This document shows, piece by piece, positions 28,358 through 37,005 of a stretch of 64,000 bases of DNA. A program made the position numbers and the translations under genes. How positions within the stretch are numbered: the stretch's first letter is position 1; every line of letters begins with the position of its first letter. Where the stretch lies: assembly GCA_965224215.1 (NCBI GenBank), contig CBDCYS010000053.1, positions 62,001 through 126,000 of the forward strand. The letters run 5' to 3'. The stretch is from CBDCYS01 sp965224215 (lineage in GTDB: Bacteria; Acidobacteriota; Terriglobia; Bryobacterales; UBA6623). The notes below the pieces were generated by a model that did not search any database, was not told where the DNA came from, and was given only the letters and a program-made list of their open reading frames with translations.

Positions 28358-29941
28358 ATGCGTCCCAGCAACAGAACTCTCGCTGTACTCTCCTGCCGCA
28401 CAGTATTCATCTCGGTAGTGGTTCTAAGCGCACCTGCCTCGAGCCCCTCCGAGTTGGCACGAGTTCCCCTCTTAATCTTCAGACCTCCGGCGGAAACGGC
28501 AACGGTCTTCAACAAGACCGACCAGGAGTATATTGACTACGCCTGGAGATCCTTCATAGCCCTAAATTGGCCTGCCAAGAAGCCCTTGGGCGGCGAGAAC
28601 CGCGGCCAACCCGATATGTCCGACGGCACTTATCCCGGATCGGCCAAACCCCTCGTCTGGGAGACTTGGCCTTATACGGGCCAGGTATTTCTGCCGTCCG
28701 GAAACTGGAAGGAGCTCCCGGGTTACCAGAGCACGACGGATTATCCCCAGTGGAGGCAACTGCCCGTCAGGCCGTCTTTTCCAGTAACCAATCAGGATGG
28801 CAAGATCACGTCGTATGAGTCCCCGCCGCCGCCGCCCTGTGCGAGGCGGGCCGAAAGCGAGGGAGCGCTACTCCTGCAGGCGATCAACCAACCGGGCGAA
28901 TCCATCAAGCACGGCCCGGTGGGTCCGCTCTACGATCAGAACGGATACTCGGTGCGCTATCAGGTTGGCTTGAACCGATCATATTTCGAATATGTTCGCA
29001 CTCAAGAATACTATAAAGCTGAAAAGCAAGCGCCACCCCCAAGTTTTGTGAGACTGCCGCAAGATCAACCGGGTAAACCGGGCATGATCGAATACAAGTC
29101 TGCTTGGAAAGTGCTGGATGAGGAGGAACGGAAGAGCGGCCGATTCTACACCCGCAAAGCCTTCTTTCTCAGCCTGCCTTGGAGGAAGGACGCCTCTTCC
29201 CCGGTACAAGCCGGCGAATGCTTCACGGACGGCGGTGACGAACCCGTGACCTTTACGGTCGGACTGGTCGCCTTCCACATCCATCGAAGAACGTATTTCG
29301 GACACATCGCGATGACCTTCGAGCCGGTGGACAACGTCAAAATCAGTCCATCGAGGTTCGACTTCCCCTCCTCCATCCCAACCCCATCGTTCAATTCCGG
29401 TTTGTTTTCCAACAACCCCCCGCCCTACGGGAAATCGGGATTCAGCGGAGAAAAGCCCGACGTCATTCAGGTTCAGCGCGATCGCCAGTTCCACGCCAGA
29501 CTGGACAAGGAAAAGCCGCCGGACGTCTCTCGGGCGACACCGATTCCGCTCCCTTTCCGCCAGGCGAACGCCAGGTACCGAAGGCTGATGAGGCGGATGG
29601 GAAGTGTGTTCCAGCACTACCAATTGATCGGCACCCAGCATGTGAGCGCCGGTTGCTCCAGGGATTGGGTCAATGGAAAGTGGTCGCCTGGTTGCCCCAA
29701 GCCCAACCTGGATATCTTGATCAACGCGGCGCTGGAATCCTACACGCAGCTCGTGAACCTGGACGGACAACTGCAGAACTACAGCTGCAAGGGCTGCCAC
29801 CAGTCGGCACGGCCTTGTGGTGTCAGTTGGTCTGCCGTCCCCGATTACAAGAGTCAACTGATGAGTTTCCTGCTCAGCAAGGCAAACAAGAAGAGTACGG
29901 GGTATCAAGACTTTCTTGGCGGCTACAACTGCAACCAGTGA
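28358..29941 (+). CDS. Secreted protein with a C-terminal heme c motif, unknown function
   Basis: The 527-residue protein has a signal peptide (VFISVVVLSAPAS) and an aromatic-rich body (SFIALNWPAKKP, PLVWETWPYTGQVFLPSG). A CKGCH heme c site lies near residue 475 within NYSCKGCHQSARPC. This resembles bacterial proteins annotated loosely as cytochrome c family. It sits between a DUF1549/DUF1553 gene and a DUF1501 gene on the same strand, so it may work with them as a secreted redox protein. The family cannot be named from sequence alone. Confidence 0.65.
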   Translation: MRPSNRTLAVLSCRTVFISVVVLSAPASSPSELARVPLLIFRPPAETATVFNKTDQEYIDYAWRSFIALNWPAKKPLGGENRGQPDMSDGTYPGSAKPLVWETWPYTGQVFLPSGNWKELPGYQSTTDYPQWRQLPVRPSFPVTNQDGKITSYESPPPPPCARRAESEGALLLQAINQPGESIKHGPVGPLYDQNGYSVRYQVGLNRSYFEYVRTQEYYKAEKQAPPPSFVRLPQDQPGKPGMIEYKSAWKVLDEEERKSGRFYTRKAFFLSLPWRKDASSPVQAGECFTDGGDEPVTFTVGLVAFHIHRRTYFGHIAMTFEPVDNVKISPSRFDFPSSIPTPSFNSGLFSNNPPPYGKSGFSGEKPDVIQVQRDRQFHARLDKEKPPDVSRATPIPLPFRQANARYRRLMRRMGSVFQHYQLIGTQHVSAGCSRDWVNGKWSPGCPKPNLDILINAALESYTQLVNLDGQLQNYSCKGCHQSARPCGVSWSAVPDYKSQLMSFLLSKANKKSTGYQDFLGGYNCNQ

Positions 29942-30053
29942 ACCAGGGAACCGGTGGACCAGTGACCCGGGGCACCTCTGTGACAAGCCGCTCCGCGCAT
30001 CTTGATGTGGGGTTTGACGGGTCCAACTCCACCTGCTACAACGGTGACTAGCG

Positions 30054-31505
30054 ATGCACCGCATTGACTCAAGTAAGCCGAGCGTTTCGCGCCGTGAAAT
30101 GCTGTGCCGCACCGCCAACGGATTCGGCGGCTTAGCGCTGGCGGCGATGATGGCCGACAAGGCGAAGTCGGCGACCATCAGCGACCGCGGCGCCGACCCC
30201 ATGAGGCCGAGGGCGCCCCACTTCGAGCCCAAAGCAAAGTCGGTCATCTTCCTATTCATGGACGGCGGTCCGTCGCAGATGGACACCTTCGACCCCAAGC
30301 CGCTGCTGACCAAAGAAAACGGCAACCCCATCAAGATGAAGACGCCGACCACGGTGTTCAACATCAGCAACTTGGTCTTTGGGTCTCCGTTCGAGTTCAA
30401 AAAGCATGGCCAATGCGGAGCCGATGTCAGTGAGCTTTTTCCTCACCTCGCCACCTGCGTCGACGACATGGCGATCATCCGCTCGATGGTAGCCAATCAC
30501 TCCGAGCACACCGCCGGCAACTATTTCATGCACAGCGGCTCGGGGTTCCAAGGACGTCCCAGTATGGGCTCCTGGGCAACGTATGGTCTGGGAAGCGAGT
30601 GCGACGATCTGCCTGGTTTCGCCGTCCTGGAATCCGGCTTGATTCCCCCTGGCGGCATGGATCTATTCGGGAGCGGCTTTCTGCCCGCCGCCTACCAGGG
30701 GACCCTTTTCCGCGAAGGCAAGCACCCTATCGCGGACATCGAGGCCCGTGAGACGAATCCGCAGGTGCAGAAGAACAAGCTCGGTCTGTTGCGGAAGCTC
30801 AATCGCGGCGTGCTCGACCGTTTCGGTGCTGTCTCGGAGCTGGAGGCGACGATCTCCAACTACGAGCTGGCGTTTCGAATGCAGGCCACGGTCCCGGATC
30901 TGATCGATCTCAGCACCGAGAGCGAGGCAACGCGCAAGCTCTACGGCTTGGGCGAGCCCGAAACCGAAGCCTTCGCCCGGCAGTGCCTGCTGGCCCGCCG
31001 CATGGTCCAGCGGGGGGTTCGGTTTCTGGAACTTGTGACCCCGCGCCGCAGCCGCCAGGACCGTTGGGACCAGCATGCGCGCCTGATCGAAGGCCACCGC
31101 ATCAATGCCAAGGCTGTCGACCAGCCGATCGCTGGGCTCATCAAAGACCTCAAGGCCCACGGGCTGCTCGATCAAACATTGATCGTTTGGGGAGGCGAGT
31201 TCGGCCGCACTCCAACTGCCCAGCTTTCAAGCGACGGCGATGTCAATAAAGTGGGGCGCGACCACAATCCCTTCGGCTTCACCATGTGGATGGCCGGTGG
31301 CGGCGTCAAGGGCGGAACGACCTACGGCCAGACGGACGAGTACGGCTATTTCGCCGTCGAGAACAAGGTTGAAGTGCACGACCTACACGCGACGATGCTG
31401 CACCTGCTCGGCCTCGACCACAAGAAGCTAACCTTCCATTTCAGTGGCCGCGACATGCGGTTGACCGACGTTCACGGAAACGTGATCCACGACTTGCTGG
31501 TTTGA
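30054..31505 (+). CDS. DUF1501 family protein (Tat-exported)
   Basis: The protein begins with a Tat-type signal (SRREMLCRTANGFGG). DUF1501 features follow: SVIFLFMDGGPSQMDTFDPK, NHSEHTAGNYF, LIVWGGEFGRTPTAQ and GRDHNPFGFTMWMAGGGVKG. The fold is related to alkaline phosphatase and sulfatases. Length is 483 residues. DUF1501 genes normally follow DUF1549/DUF1553 genes; here a cytochrome-like gene separates them. Located 113 bp after that gene on the same strand, it is probably part of one operon acting outside the cytoplasm. Confidence 0.9.
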   Translation: MHRIDSSKPSVSRREMLCRTANGFGGLALAAMMADKAKSATISDRGADPMRPRAPHFEPKAKSVIFLFMDGGPSQMDTFDPKPLLTKENGNPIKMKTPTTVFNISNLVFGSPFEFKKHGQCGADVSELFPHLATCVDDMAIIRSMVANHSEHTAGNYFMHSGSGFQGRPSMGSWATYGLGSECDDLPGFAVLESGLIPPGGMDLFGSGFLPAAYQGTLFREGKHPIADIEARETNPQVQKNKLGLLRKLNRGVLDRFGAVSELEATISNYELAFRMQATVPDLIDLSTESEATRKLYGLGEPETEAFARQCLLARRMVQRGVRFLELVTPRRSRQDRWDQHARLIEGHRINAKAVDQPIAGLIKDLKAHGLLDQTLIVWGGEFGRTPTAQLSSDGDVNKVGRDHNPFGFTMWMAGGGVKGGTTYGQTDEYGYFAVENKVEVHDLHATMLHLLGLDHKKLTFHFSGRDMRLTDVHGNVIHDLLV

Positions 31506-31577
31506 AAGCTTGCTTCTTGATCTAACCCCATCCAAGCGGTCGAACGTGATTGGAGTTCAATGGATCCTCGTCAAGCA

Positions 31578-31863
31578 TCAAACACTGGCCAGCTCGCGGA
31601 TCTTCATGGACCTGACGTCCCCATCACTTTTGATCACAGTAAATCTCTTGTACTCCCGTTTGCCGGCCCCGGCGAGTCTAGCAACGATGCTTTCGTTCGG
31701 CCCTTCTGGGGCATACATGCTCAACGTGATGAGCCACGCATCATTGCGGCTCACGGTCGTCGATTCGACCTCTTCAAGCCGAATACCTGTAGTGCGTTTC
31801 TGGGCCGAGAGCTTCCATCGCAAAGGCGATAGCACACTCAGTGGCTTCTTTAATCGACACCAT
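31578..31863 (-). pseudogene. Small hypothetical protein, frameshifted
   Basis: From the ATG at 31863 the frame reads SIKEATECAIAFAMEAL. After a one-base loss near 31811 it continues as QKRTTGIRLEEVESTTVS and a further 60 residues to 31578. The composition is protein-like in both halves and the two join smoothly at about 95 residues. The family is not recognised. The frameshift may be decay or an assembly error. Confidence 0.4.
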
Positions 31864-31972
31864 TACCCGAATCCTATCACGCGTGGCGCAAAGTCAGCTC
31901 CCATTCTTATGTAGCAATGTCACGGCCACGACCGTCTTTGACTGCGGGCACAAACCGGCCTAGAATCTAGAT

Positions 31973-33291
31973 CACTACTGTCCGGTTAACGACTCACTGG
32001 CGAGCGGCAACTGATTGTTCCAGCATAGCTTAGGGCTGTTTTCCCCTTGCCGCGATTTGAACGGCGAAGGACGGCTGGAACGACTTCGGAGGCGGCCGAC
32101 AATGGTTCATGAACCTCGGCCGCACCGTATTCTCCCAGTTGATCAGCTTCCTTCCGGATCGCGAATTCCGCCGCTGCGTAAGCCGCTACGACGGGGATCG
32201 CAGATGGCGCGGCTTTTCCTGCTGGGATCAGTTCCTCTGCATGGCGTTCGCCCAGCTGACCTACCGCGAAAGCCTGCGCGACATCGAAGCGTGCCTGCGT
32301 TCGCTCGGCGCCAAGCTCTACCACAGGGGATTCCGCTCCCAGGTGGCGCGCTCCACACTGGCCGACGCCAACGAGTCGCGCGACTGGCGGATCTATGTCG
32401 ATTTCGCCCAGGTCTTGATTCGCATCGCGCGGCCTTTGTACGCCCGCGATCCGATCGGCGTGGATCTCGATCAAAGTCTCTACGCTCTGGACTCGACCAC
32501 CATCGATCTGTGCCTCTCGCTGTTCCCCTGGGCCAAGTTCCGCCGGCACAAGGCCGCCCTGAAGATGCACACGCTGTTGGACCTGCGGGGTAACATCCCC
32601 ACGTTTATCCGCATTACCGCTGGCAAAACGCACGACGTCAACATCCTCGACGAGTTCCTCCCCGAGCCCGGCGCCTTCTACGTCATGGATCGGGCCTACG
32701 TCGATTTCGAACGTCTCTTCGTGTTCACCCTCTGCTCGTCGTTCTTCGTCGTGCGAACCAAGAAGAACATCTTGCGCCAACGGCGCTACTCGCATCCCGT
32801 CGACAAGTCCACGGGGGTGCGCTCGGATCAGACCGTCCTACTGACTGCCATCGAGTCGGCCCTGGCGTATCCGGACCCGTTGCGGCGGATCAGCTACTTT
32901 GACGCCGCGACGAACAAGCGGCTGAAGTTCCTGACCAACAACTTCGCGCTCCCGGCGCTGACCATCGCCCGCATCTACAAGTCGCGTTGGCAGATCGAGT
33001 TGTTCTTCAAGTGGATCAAGCAGCTCCTGCGGATCAAGCAGTTTTACGGTACCAGCGAGAACGCCGTGAAGACGCAAATCTGGATCGCGGTCTCGGTTTA
33101 CGTACTGGTCGCGATCGCGCGCAAGAGGTTGGGCCTGGAGGCGAGTCTCTACCAAATTCTACAGATTCTCAGCGTTACCCTTTTTGAGAAAACGCCCATT
33201 TTACAGGCCTTGCAGCCGTCCGACTCCCACGAAAACTTACTCGATGACCCTAACCAGCTGATTCTATTCGACTTTTAACCGGACAGTAGTG
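31973..33291 (+). mobile_element. Complete IS4-family element with 9-bp target duplications
   Basis: The element is 1319 bp with 17-bp perfect terminal repeats (CACTACTGTCCGGTTAA). AATCTAGAT occurs immediately outside both ends (31964-31972 and 33292-33300) as a 9-bp target duplication. The insertion ends 11 bp before the start codon of the hicB-like gene. Confidence 0.93.
32109..33278 (+). CDS. IS4-family transposase
   Basis: This 389-residue DDE transposase has its first aspartate in YALDSTTIDL and its second in FYVMDRAYVDF. It has the Y-2-R-3-E-6-K signature in YKSRWQIELFFKWIK. The N-terminal DUF4372-like region (SCWDQFLCMAFAQLTYRESL) is present. It is intact, so the element may be active. 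A long antisense frame at 31986-32795 is a shadow. Confidence 0.93.
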   Translation: MNLGRTVFSQLISFLPDREFRRCVSRYDGDRRWRGFSCWDQFLCMAFAQLTYRESLRDIEACLRSLGAKLYHRGFRSQVARSTLADANESRDWRIYVDFAQVLIRIARPLYARDPIGVDLDQSLYALDSTTIDLCLSLFPWAKFRRHKAALKMHTLLDLRGNIPTFIRITAGKTHDVNILDEFLPEPGAFYVMDRAYVDFERLFVFTLCSSFFVVRTKKNILRQRRYSHPVDKSTGVRSDQTVLLTAIESALAYPDPLRRISYFDAATNKRLKFLTNNFALPALTIARIYKSRWQIELFFKWIKQLLRIKQFYGTSENAVKTQIWIAVSVYVLVAIARKRLGLEASLYQILQILSVTLFEKTPILQALQPSDSHENLLDDPNQLILFDF

Positions 33292-33302
33292 AATCTAGAT
33301 GT

Positions 33303-33557
33303 ATGGTGAGCACCGTGACCAAGACACTCTCGTACTCCGTGTTCTATGAACCCGCATCGGAAGGAGGGTACGTAGCAACCGTTCCGGTGCTGCCCGGATG
33401 CCACACTCAAGGGGACTCCATCGAAGATGCGGAGACGAACACCCGAGAGGCAATTGAGCTCTACGTCGAGACGCTGCTCTTTCACGGAGAAGAAATTCCA
33501 CGAGAATATGGCTCACTGCAAGGCAAAATCATTGTCCTAATTACTATGCCCGTCTAG
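33303..33557 (+). CDS. HicB-like antitoxin family protein (orphan)
   Basis: The 84 residues match the HicB/UPF0150 fold: YSVFYEPASEGGYVATVPVL, PGCHTQGDSIEDAETN, then REAIELYVETL. No HicA-like toxin is visible on either side, and the DNA-binding C-terminal extension seen in some HicB proteins is absent. The IS4 element sits directly upstream and has replaced its native promoter region. It may be an orphan or a remnant of a hicAB pair. Confidence 0.7.
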   Translation: MVSTVTKTLSYSVFYEPASEGGYVATVPVLPGCHTQGDSIEDAETNTREAIELYVETLLFHGEEIPREYGSLQGKIIVLITMPV

Positions 33558-33601
33558 TCAAAGTTTGCGAACAGATCGTCGTCGCCGCTTCGCGGCGCTA
33601 G

Positions 33602-33621
33602 ACCGGCACGATTGCCGGTCC
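33602..33621 (+). terminator. Hairpin after the hicB-like gene
   Basis: A perfect 8-bp stem GACCGGCA - CGAT - TGCCGGTC follows the gene by 45 bp, with a smaller hairpin (CGCCGC TTC GCGGCG) just before it. There is no long T-run, so Rho-independent termination is only possible. Confidence 0.4.
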
Positions 33622-33709
33622 TTACGGAAGCGGAAACGAGACTGCTTGGTGTACAATTTACGACAGCGGAGAAGCGAACAATGAAATCCCCGTTCACAGG
33701 AGGTCAGCC

Positions 33710-35056
33710 ATGATGCGCGACAAGACCCGCGGCCTGAGCGGCCGGATAGATTGGGCGGCGATTGCTCTCGTCGCCTGCCTGATACTGGCGAGTTCCGCGT
33801 TCGGTGCCGAACTGACCCACAAGCCCGTTACTTTCGCCAACGACATCGCGCCGATCTTCCAGCAGAAATGCCAGGAGTGTCACCGTCAGGGAGCCATGGC
33901 CCCCATGTCGCTGGTGACCTATGAGGAGACGCGTCCCTGGGCGCAAGCCATCAAAGAGCGCGTGCTGATGCGCAACATGCCGCCTTGGCACCTCGATAAG
34001 ACCGTCGGCATCCAGCACTTCCAGAACGACATGTCGCTGAGTGACGAGCAGATCGCCACCGTCGCCCGCTGGGCCGATACGGGAGCGCTTCCCGGAGACG
34101 AGAAGGACATGCCGCCGCCCAAGAAATGGCCGGTCTACGACGGCTGGCAGCTCTCGGGCCAGTTCGGCTCGCCCGATCTCGTCATCAAGTCAGAACCCTA
34201 CGACATGCCGGCCGGCGGACAGGATGTCTGGTGGCGACCGCTGACTGCGATACCGCTCAGCGAGCCGCGCTGGGTGCGGGCCGTCGAAATCCGGCCGGGT
34301 TCCGAGGCCGGGCGCGGCATGGTGCATCACGTGCTCGCGCGCCTTCAGCAGGAAGAGCCCGATCGTCCCGTGGTTCCCGACGTGAACACGGCCAGTGCCG
34401 GCATGTTGATGGAATGGGCGATCGGAAAGAACTACGATATTTACCGTGAGAACACCGGCAAACTGCTGTTGCCGGGCGCGCATATCTGGTGGGAACTCCA
34501 TCTCCACGCCGTGGGCAAGGCACTTCGTGAGCACGCGGAGCTCGCCATCTACCTCTATCCCAAAGGTGAAGAGCCCAAGTATCGCACCTACCTGAAGGCG
34601 TTGCATGCTGCTAGGCGAATAGAAGGACAGATCCCACTGCTCGACATTCCGCCGCATTCGATCACGCAGTCCCAGGGGTTCTTCGTCCTCAAACAGGCGG
34701 CGCGGCTTGAAAACTTCCAGCCGCATATGCACCTTCGCGGTAAGTCGATGTCGATGGAGGCGATTCTGCCCAATGGCTCGCGGCGTGTTCTGAGTTCGGC
34801 CGACAATTTCACCTTCAACTGGATGACCAATTACATCTACGCGGACGAATCCGCGCCGGTCCTACCCGCCGGAACGGTGCTCGAGATTACCGCCCAGCAT
34901 GACAACACGATCGCCAACCCGAATAATCCCGACCCCAGCCAGTGGGTGGGATGGGGAGATCGCACCGTGGACGAGATGGCGCACGCCTGGGTGAACATAA
35001 CCTACTTGCCTGAAGAAGAATATGAGCGGCTGGCGGCGACAGATCCATCGGAGTAG
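33710..35056 (+). CDS. Secreted cytochrome c / copper type II monooxygenase-like protein
   Basis: AGGAGG lies 7 nt before the ATG. A signal peptide (AIALVACLILASSAFGA) precedes a heme c site CQECH at residues 54-58. The MPPWHLD motif follows near residue 86. The copper-ligand-like histidines are in MVHHVLARL, WELHLHAVG and QPHMHLRGKSM. The layout matches acidobacterial proteins related to ascorbate-dependent (peptidylglycine-type) monooxygenases with an N-terminal cytochrome. Length is 448 residues. It is the intact paralogue of 2675-4021 and is followed by a secreted gene on the same strand, likely one operon. Confidence 0.8.
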   Translation: MMRDKTRGLSGRIDWAAIALVACLILASSAFGAELTHKPVTFANDIAPIFQQKCQECHRQGAMAPMSLVTYEETRPWAQAIKERVLMRNMPPWHLDKTVGIQHFQNDMSLSDEQIATVARWADTGALPGDEKDMPPPKKWPVYDGWQLSGQFGSPDLVIKSEPYDMPAGGQDVWWRPLTAIPLSEPRWVRAVEIRPGSEAGRGMVHHVLARLQQEEPDRPVVPDVNTASAGMLMEWAIGKNYDIYRENTGKLLLPGAHIWWELHLHAVGKALREHAELAIYLYPKGEEPKYRTYLKALHAARRIEGQIPLLDIPPHSITQSQGFFVLKQAARLENFQPHMHLRGKSMSMEAILPNGSRRVLSSADNFTFNWMTNYIYADESAPVLPAGTVLEITAQHDNTIANPNNPDPSQWVGWGDRTVDEMAHAWVNITYLPEEEYERLAATDPSE

Positions 35057-35101
35057 TTGTCGCCGCGGTGGCCGGCGGCCTATGGGATTTCGAAAGTGTG
35101 G

Positions 35102-35947
35102 ATGCGTCCTGTGACTGCCTGGGGTTTGTGTCTGGGAATGGTCCTCTCGAGCGCTGTGGCGTTCGCCCAAAACGTCCCCGTCAAGCATCTGCACGACTCC
35201 GGACAGAGCATCACCGCCTCCTATGAGGGTTGGTTCCAAAACAAGGACCGCAGCTTCAGTATTCTTTTCGGTTACTACAATCGCAACGAAAAGCAGGTTC
35301 TCGACATTCCGGTCGGGCCACAAAACCGCATCGAGCCCGGCGGACCGGATCAAGGCCAGCCGACCCATTTCCTAATCCGCCGGCAGTGGGGGGTTTTCAC
35401 CGTGACCGTCCCCAAAGACTTCGGGGACAACAAGCTCAACTGGACGATTGCCGCCAACGACCAAACCACCACGGTACCCGCCAGCCTGAACCCCCTGTGG
35501 GAGATCTCTCCCTTCCTCGACGCGGACGGAAACACGCCACCCATGATGCGTCTGGAAGACGGAGGCCCTACCGCAGAGGGGCCGCTTCCGATTGAAACCA
35601 CACTCGCCGCAACGGTAGGGGATCCGCTCGAGCTAAGCGTCTGGGTGGCCGACGACGCCAGGATGATTCCGGGGGCACGCAAACGTAGCACTCCCCCGAT
35701 CGCCCTGACTTGGAGCAAATTCCGCGGACCCGGCGCGGTCACCTTCGAACACATTCATCCCGCGGTCGTAGAGGAAGACCCGCCCGCCAACGGCAGCGCC
35801 GTCAGCGGTGTAGCCACGACGACCGCAACCTTCAGCGAGCCCGGCGAATACATACTGGAAGTGGTAGCCAACGACTGGACCGGCTTAGGAGGCCGTGGTT
35901 TCCTGTGCTGCTGGACCAACGGCCTGGTCAAGGTCTCGGTGAAGTGA
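35102..35947 (+). CDS. Secreted beta-sandwich-like protein, unknown function
   Basis: The start at the ATG at 35102 gives a clean signal peptide (AWGLCLGMVLSSAVAFAQ). The rest is beta-rich (SFSILFGYYNRNEKQ, GVFTVTVPKDFGDNKLNW, EPGEYILEVVANDW) and ends in an Ig/PKD-like strand pattern. Length is 281 residues. It starts 45 bp after the cytochrome/monooxygenase gene and is probably exported with it, possibly as a binding partner. The family is not recognised. Confidence 0.65.
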   Translation: MRPVTAWGLCLGMVLSSAVAFAQNVPVKHLHDSGQSITASYEGWFQNKDRSFSILFGYYNRNEKQVLDIPVGPQNRIEPGGPDQGQPTHFLIRRQWGVFTVTVPKDFGDNKLNWTIAANDQTTTVPASLNPLWEISPFLDADGNTPPMMRLEDGGPTAEGPLPIETTLAATVGDPLELSVWVADDARMIPGARKRSTPPIALTWSKFRGPGAVTFEHIHPAVVEEDPPANGSAVSGVATTTATFSEPGEYILEVVANDWTGLGGRGFLCCWTNGLVKVSVK

Positions 35948-35966
35948 AGGCCGGCCCCTGATCGCA

Positions 35967-36275
35967 CTATTGATACATGGCGGCGGCGTATGATGTGGCG
36001 CGCAGAAAGCCTGCCAACTTACCAGCCCAACTTCTCATCGCAGTGCTCAACGGGAGTATCCATGCCAGTCCGAAAAGATTCCCGCATCCCCGGCCCGGAG
36101 AGTAAATAGAGCGCGTTTCCTGGACGGCTCTCCAGTCTTCTTCCGCGATGAGCACCGCGTTGGACCTCTTGCCAGTGATAAGAATTGGTTCGTGACAGGT
36201 CGCGGCGTCTTCAAGCAAATCGTAGAGTCGGGCCCGCGCTTCGCTGGGGGAATAGACTTTCGGTGGTACTGGCAT
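35967..36275 (-). pseudogene. Phd/YefM-type antitoxin, frameshifted near its C-terminus
   Basis: The N-terminal DNA-binding part is typical: KVYSPSEARARLYDLLEDA, then ILITGKRSNAVLIAEEDWRA. Near 36108 the frame shifts; in the alternative frame it continues as LYLLSGPGMRESFRTGMDTP and ends in EKLGW. That is the expected toxin-neutralising tail. No RelE/YoeB-like toxin follows downstream, so this appears to be a decayed or orphan antitoxin. Confidence 0.65.
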
Positions 36276-36294
36276 GAGATCCTGATTTCTTCAG

Positions 36295-36576
36295 CTACCG
36301 GGCTGGCCGAACAGACCTCAGCTCCTGCTCGATTCGCTCGGCCAAAAACACTTTCATCAGCGACTGGTAGGGCACATCCCTGCGGTTGGCGAGCACCTTC
36401 AGTTCGTTGATCATCGACTGTGGCAACCGTACCAAAATGGTCTTCAGCGAAGGTTTGAGGTTGGGGAGCAGGACGCGCCGAGCGGCGGACCAGTCCACAT
36501 GTTCGGTCGAGTCATGGGAAGCCCAGTAATCGCGCTCCTCGTCTTGGGACTTGAAACTTGGAACTCCTTTTTTCAT
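36295..36576 (-). CDS. brnA: BrnA-type antitoxin (CopG-like)
   Basis: The 93-residue protein begins with the BrnA region (FKSQDEERDYWASHDSTEHV) and ends in a ribbon-helix-helix-like segment (TILVRLPQSMINELKVLANR, then PYQSLMKVFLAERI). BrnA neutralises BrnT and represses the operon. Its start overlaps the toxin's stop by four bases (36573-36576), as usual for brnTA. Confidence 0.85.
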   Translation of the reverse strand: MKKGVPSFKSQDEERDYWASHDSTEHVDWSAARRVLLPNLKPSLKTILVRLPQSMINELKVLANRRDVPYQSLMKVFLAERIEQELRSVRPAR

Positions 36577-36881
36577 GACGAAGAATAAACCTTCCTTTCC
36601 TTGCGGCTCATATCCCGAGCCGAGATGACTCCAATCAGCTCACGGCGCAAGGTAAAAACGACAAACAATTTTCGGACGGCTGCTGTCTGCCCCAATGCGT
36701 AAAATCGTTGCTCGTCGAATGACCACTTCGTACCGGATACCACGAGTGGATTGCTGAAGAATACCTGCTCACACTCCGCAGGTGCGACTTGGTGTTTCGT
36801 CCAGATCTTGATCGTATTGTGCTCATCCCACTCGAATCCGGTGCACTTATCAAGCGCAATCCAGATACCGTCGTCGTTCAT
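36573..36881 (-). CDS. brnT: BrnT-type ribonuclease toxin
   Basis: The start at the ATG at 36881 gives 102 residues, close to the family length. BrnT features are FEWDEHNTIKIWTKH near the start, RFYALGQT in the middle and the conserved ISARDMSRKERKVY end with its basic active-site residues. BrnT cleaves RNA and inhibits growth until bound by BrnA. The -10 box and the inverted repeat directly upstream suggest autoregulation. Confidence 0.85.
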   Translation of the reverse strand: MNDDGIWIALDKCTGFEWDEHNTIKIWTKHQVAPAECEQVFFSNPLVVSGTKWSFDEQRFYALGQTAAVRKLFVVFTLRRELIGVISARDMSRKERKVYSSS

Positions 36882-36883
36882 TT

Positions 36884-36902
36884 GTATATGATCATTATAT
36901 AC
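36884..36902 (-). promoter_or_regulatory. brnTA promoter/operator: inverted repeat over a TATAAT box
   Basis: GTATAT - N7 - ATATAC forms a 6-bp dyad 2 bp upstream of the brnT start. Read on the minus strand it contains a perfect TATAAT, with a TTGCGC at 17 bp spacing as a possible -35. An RHH antitoxin binding here would block transcription directly. The TATAAT is so near the ATG that the message would be almost leaderless. Confidence 0.55.
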
Positions 36903-37005
36903 GTGAAGGCTTGGAAGCGCAAGGAGTTTGAGTAGCCATGCGGCCAAAGAGCCGGAATTGATCTAGCGAAACTCAACAGTGCCACGGACCCGGCAGCATG
37001 TTCTT

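Noticed and set aside
28979..30400. Minus-strand open frame of 473 codons
   Set aside because: It overlaps two well-supported plus-strand genes and has no family features.
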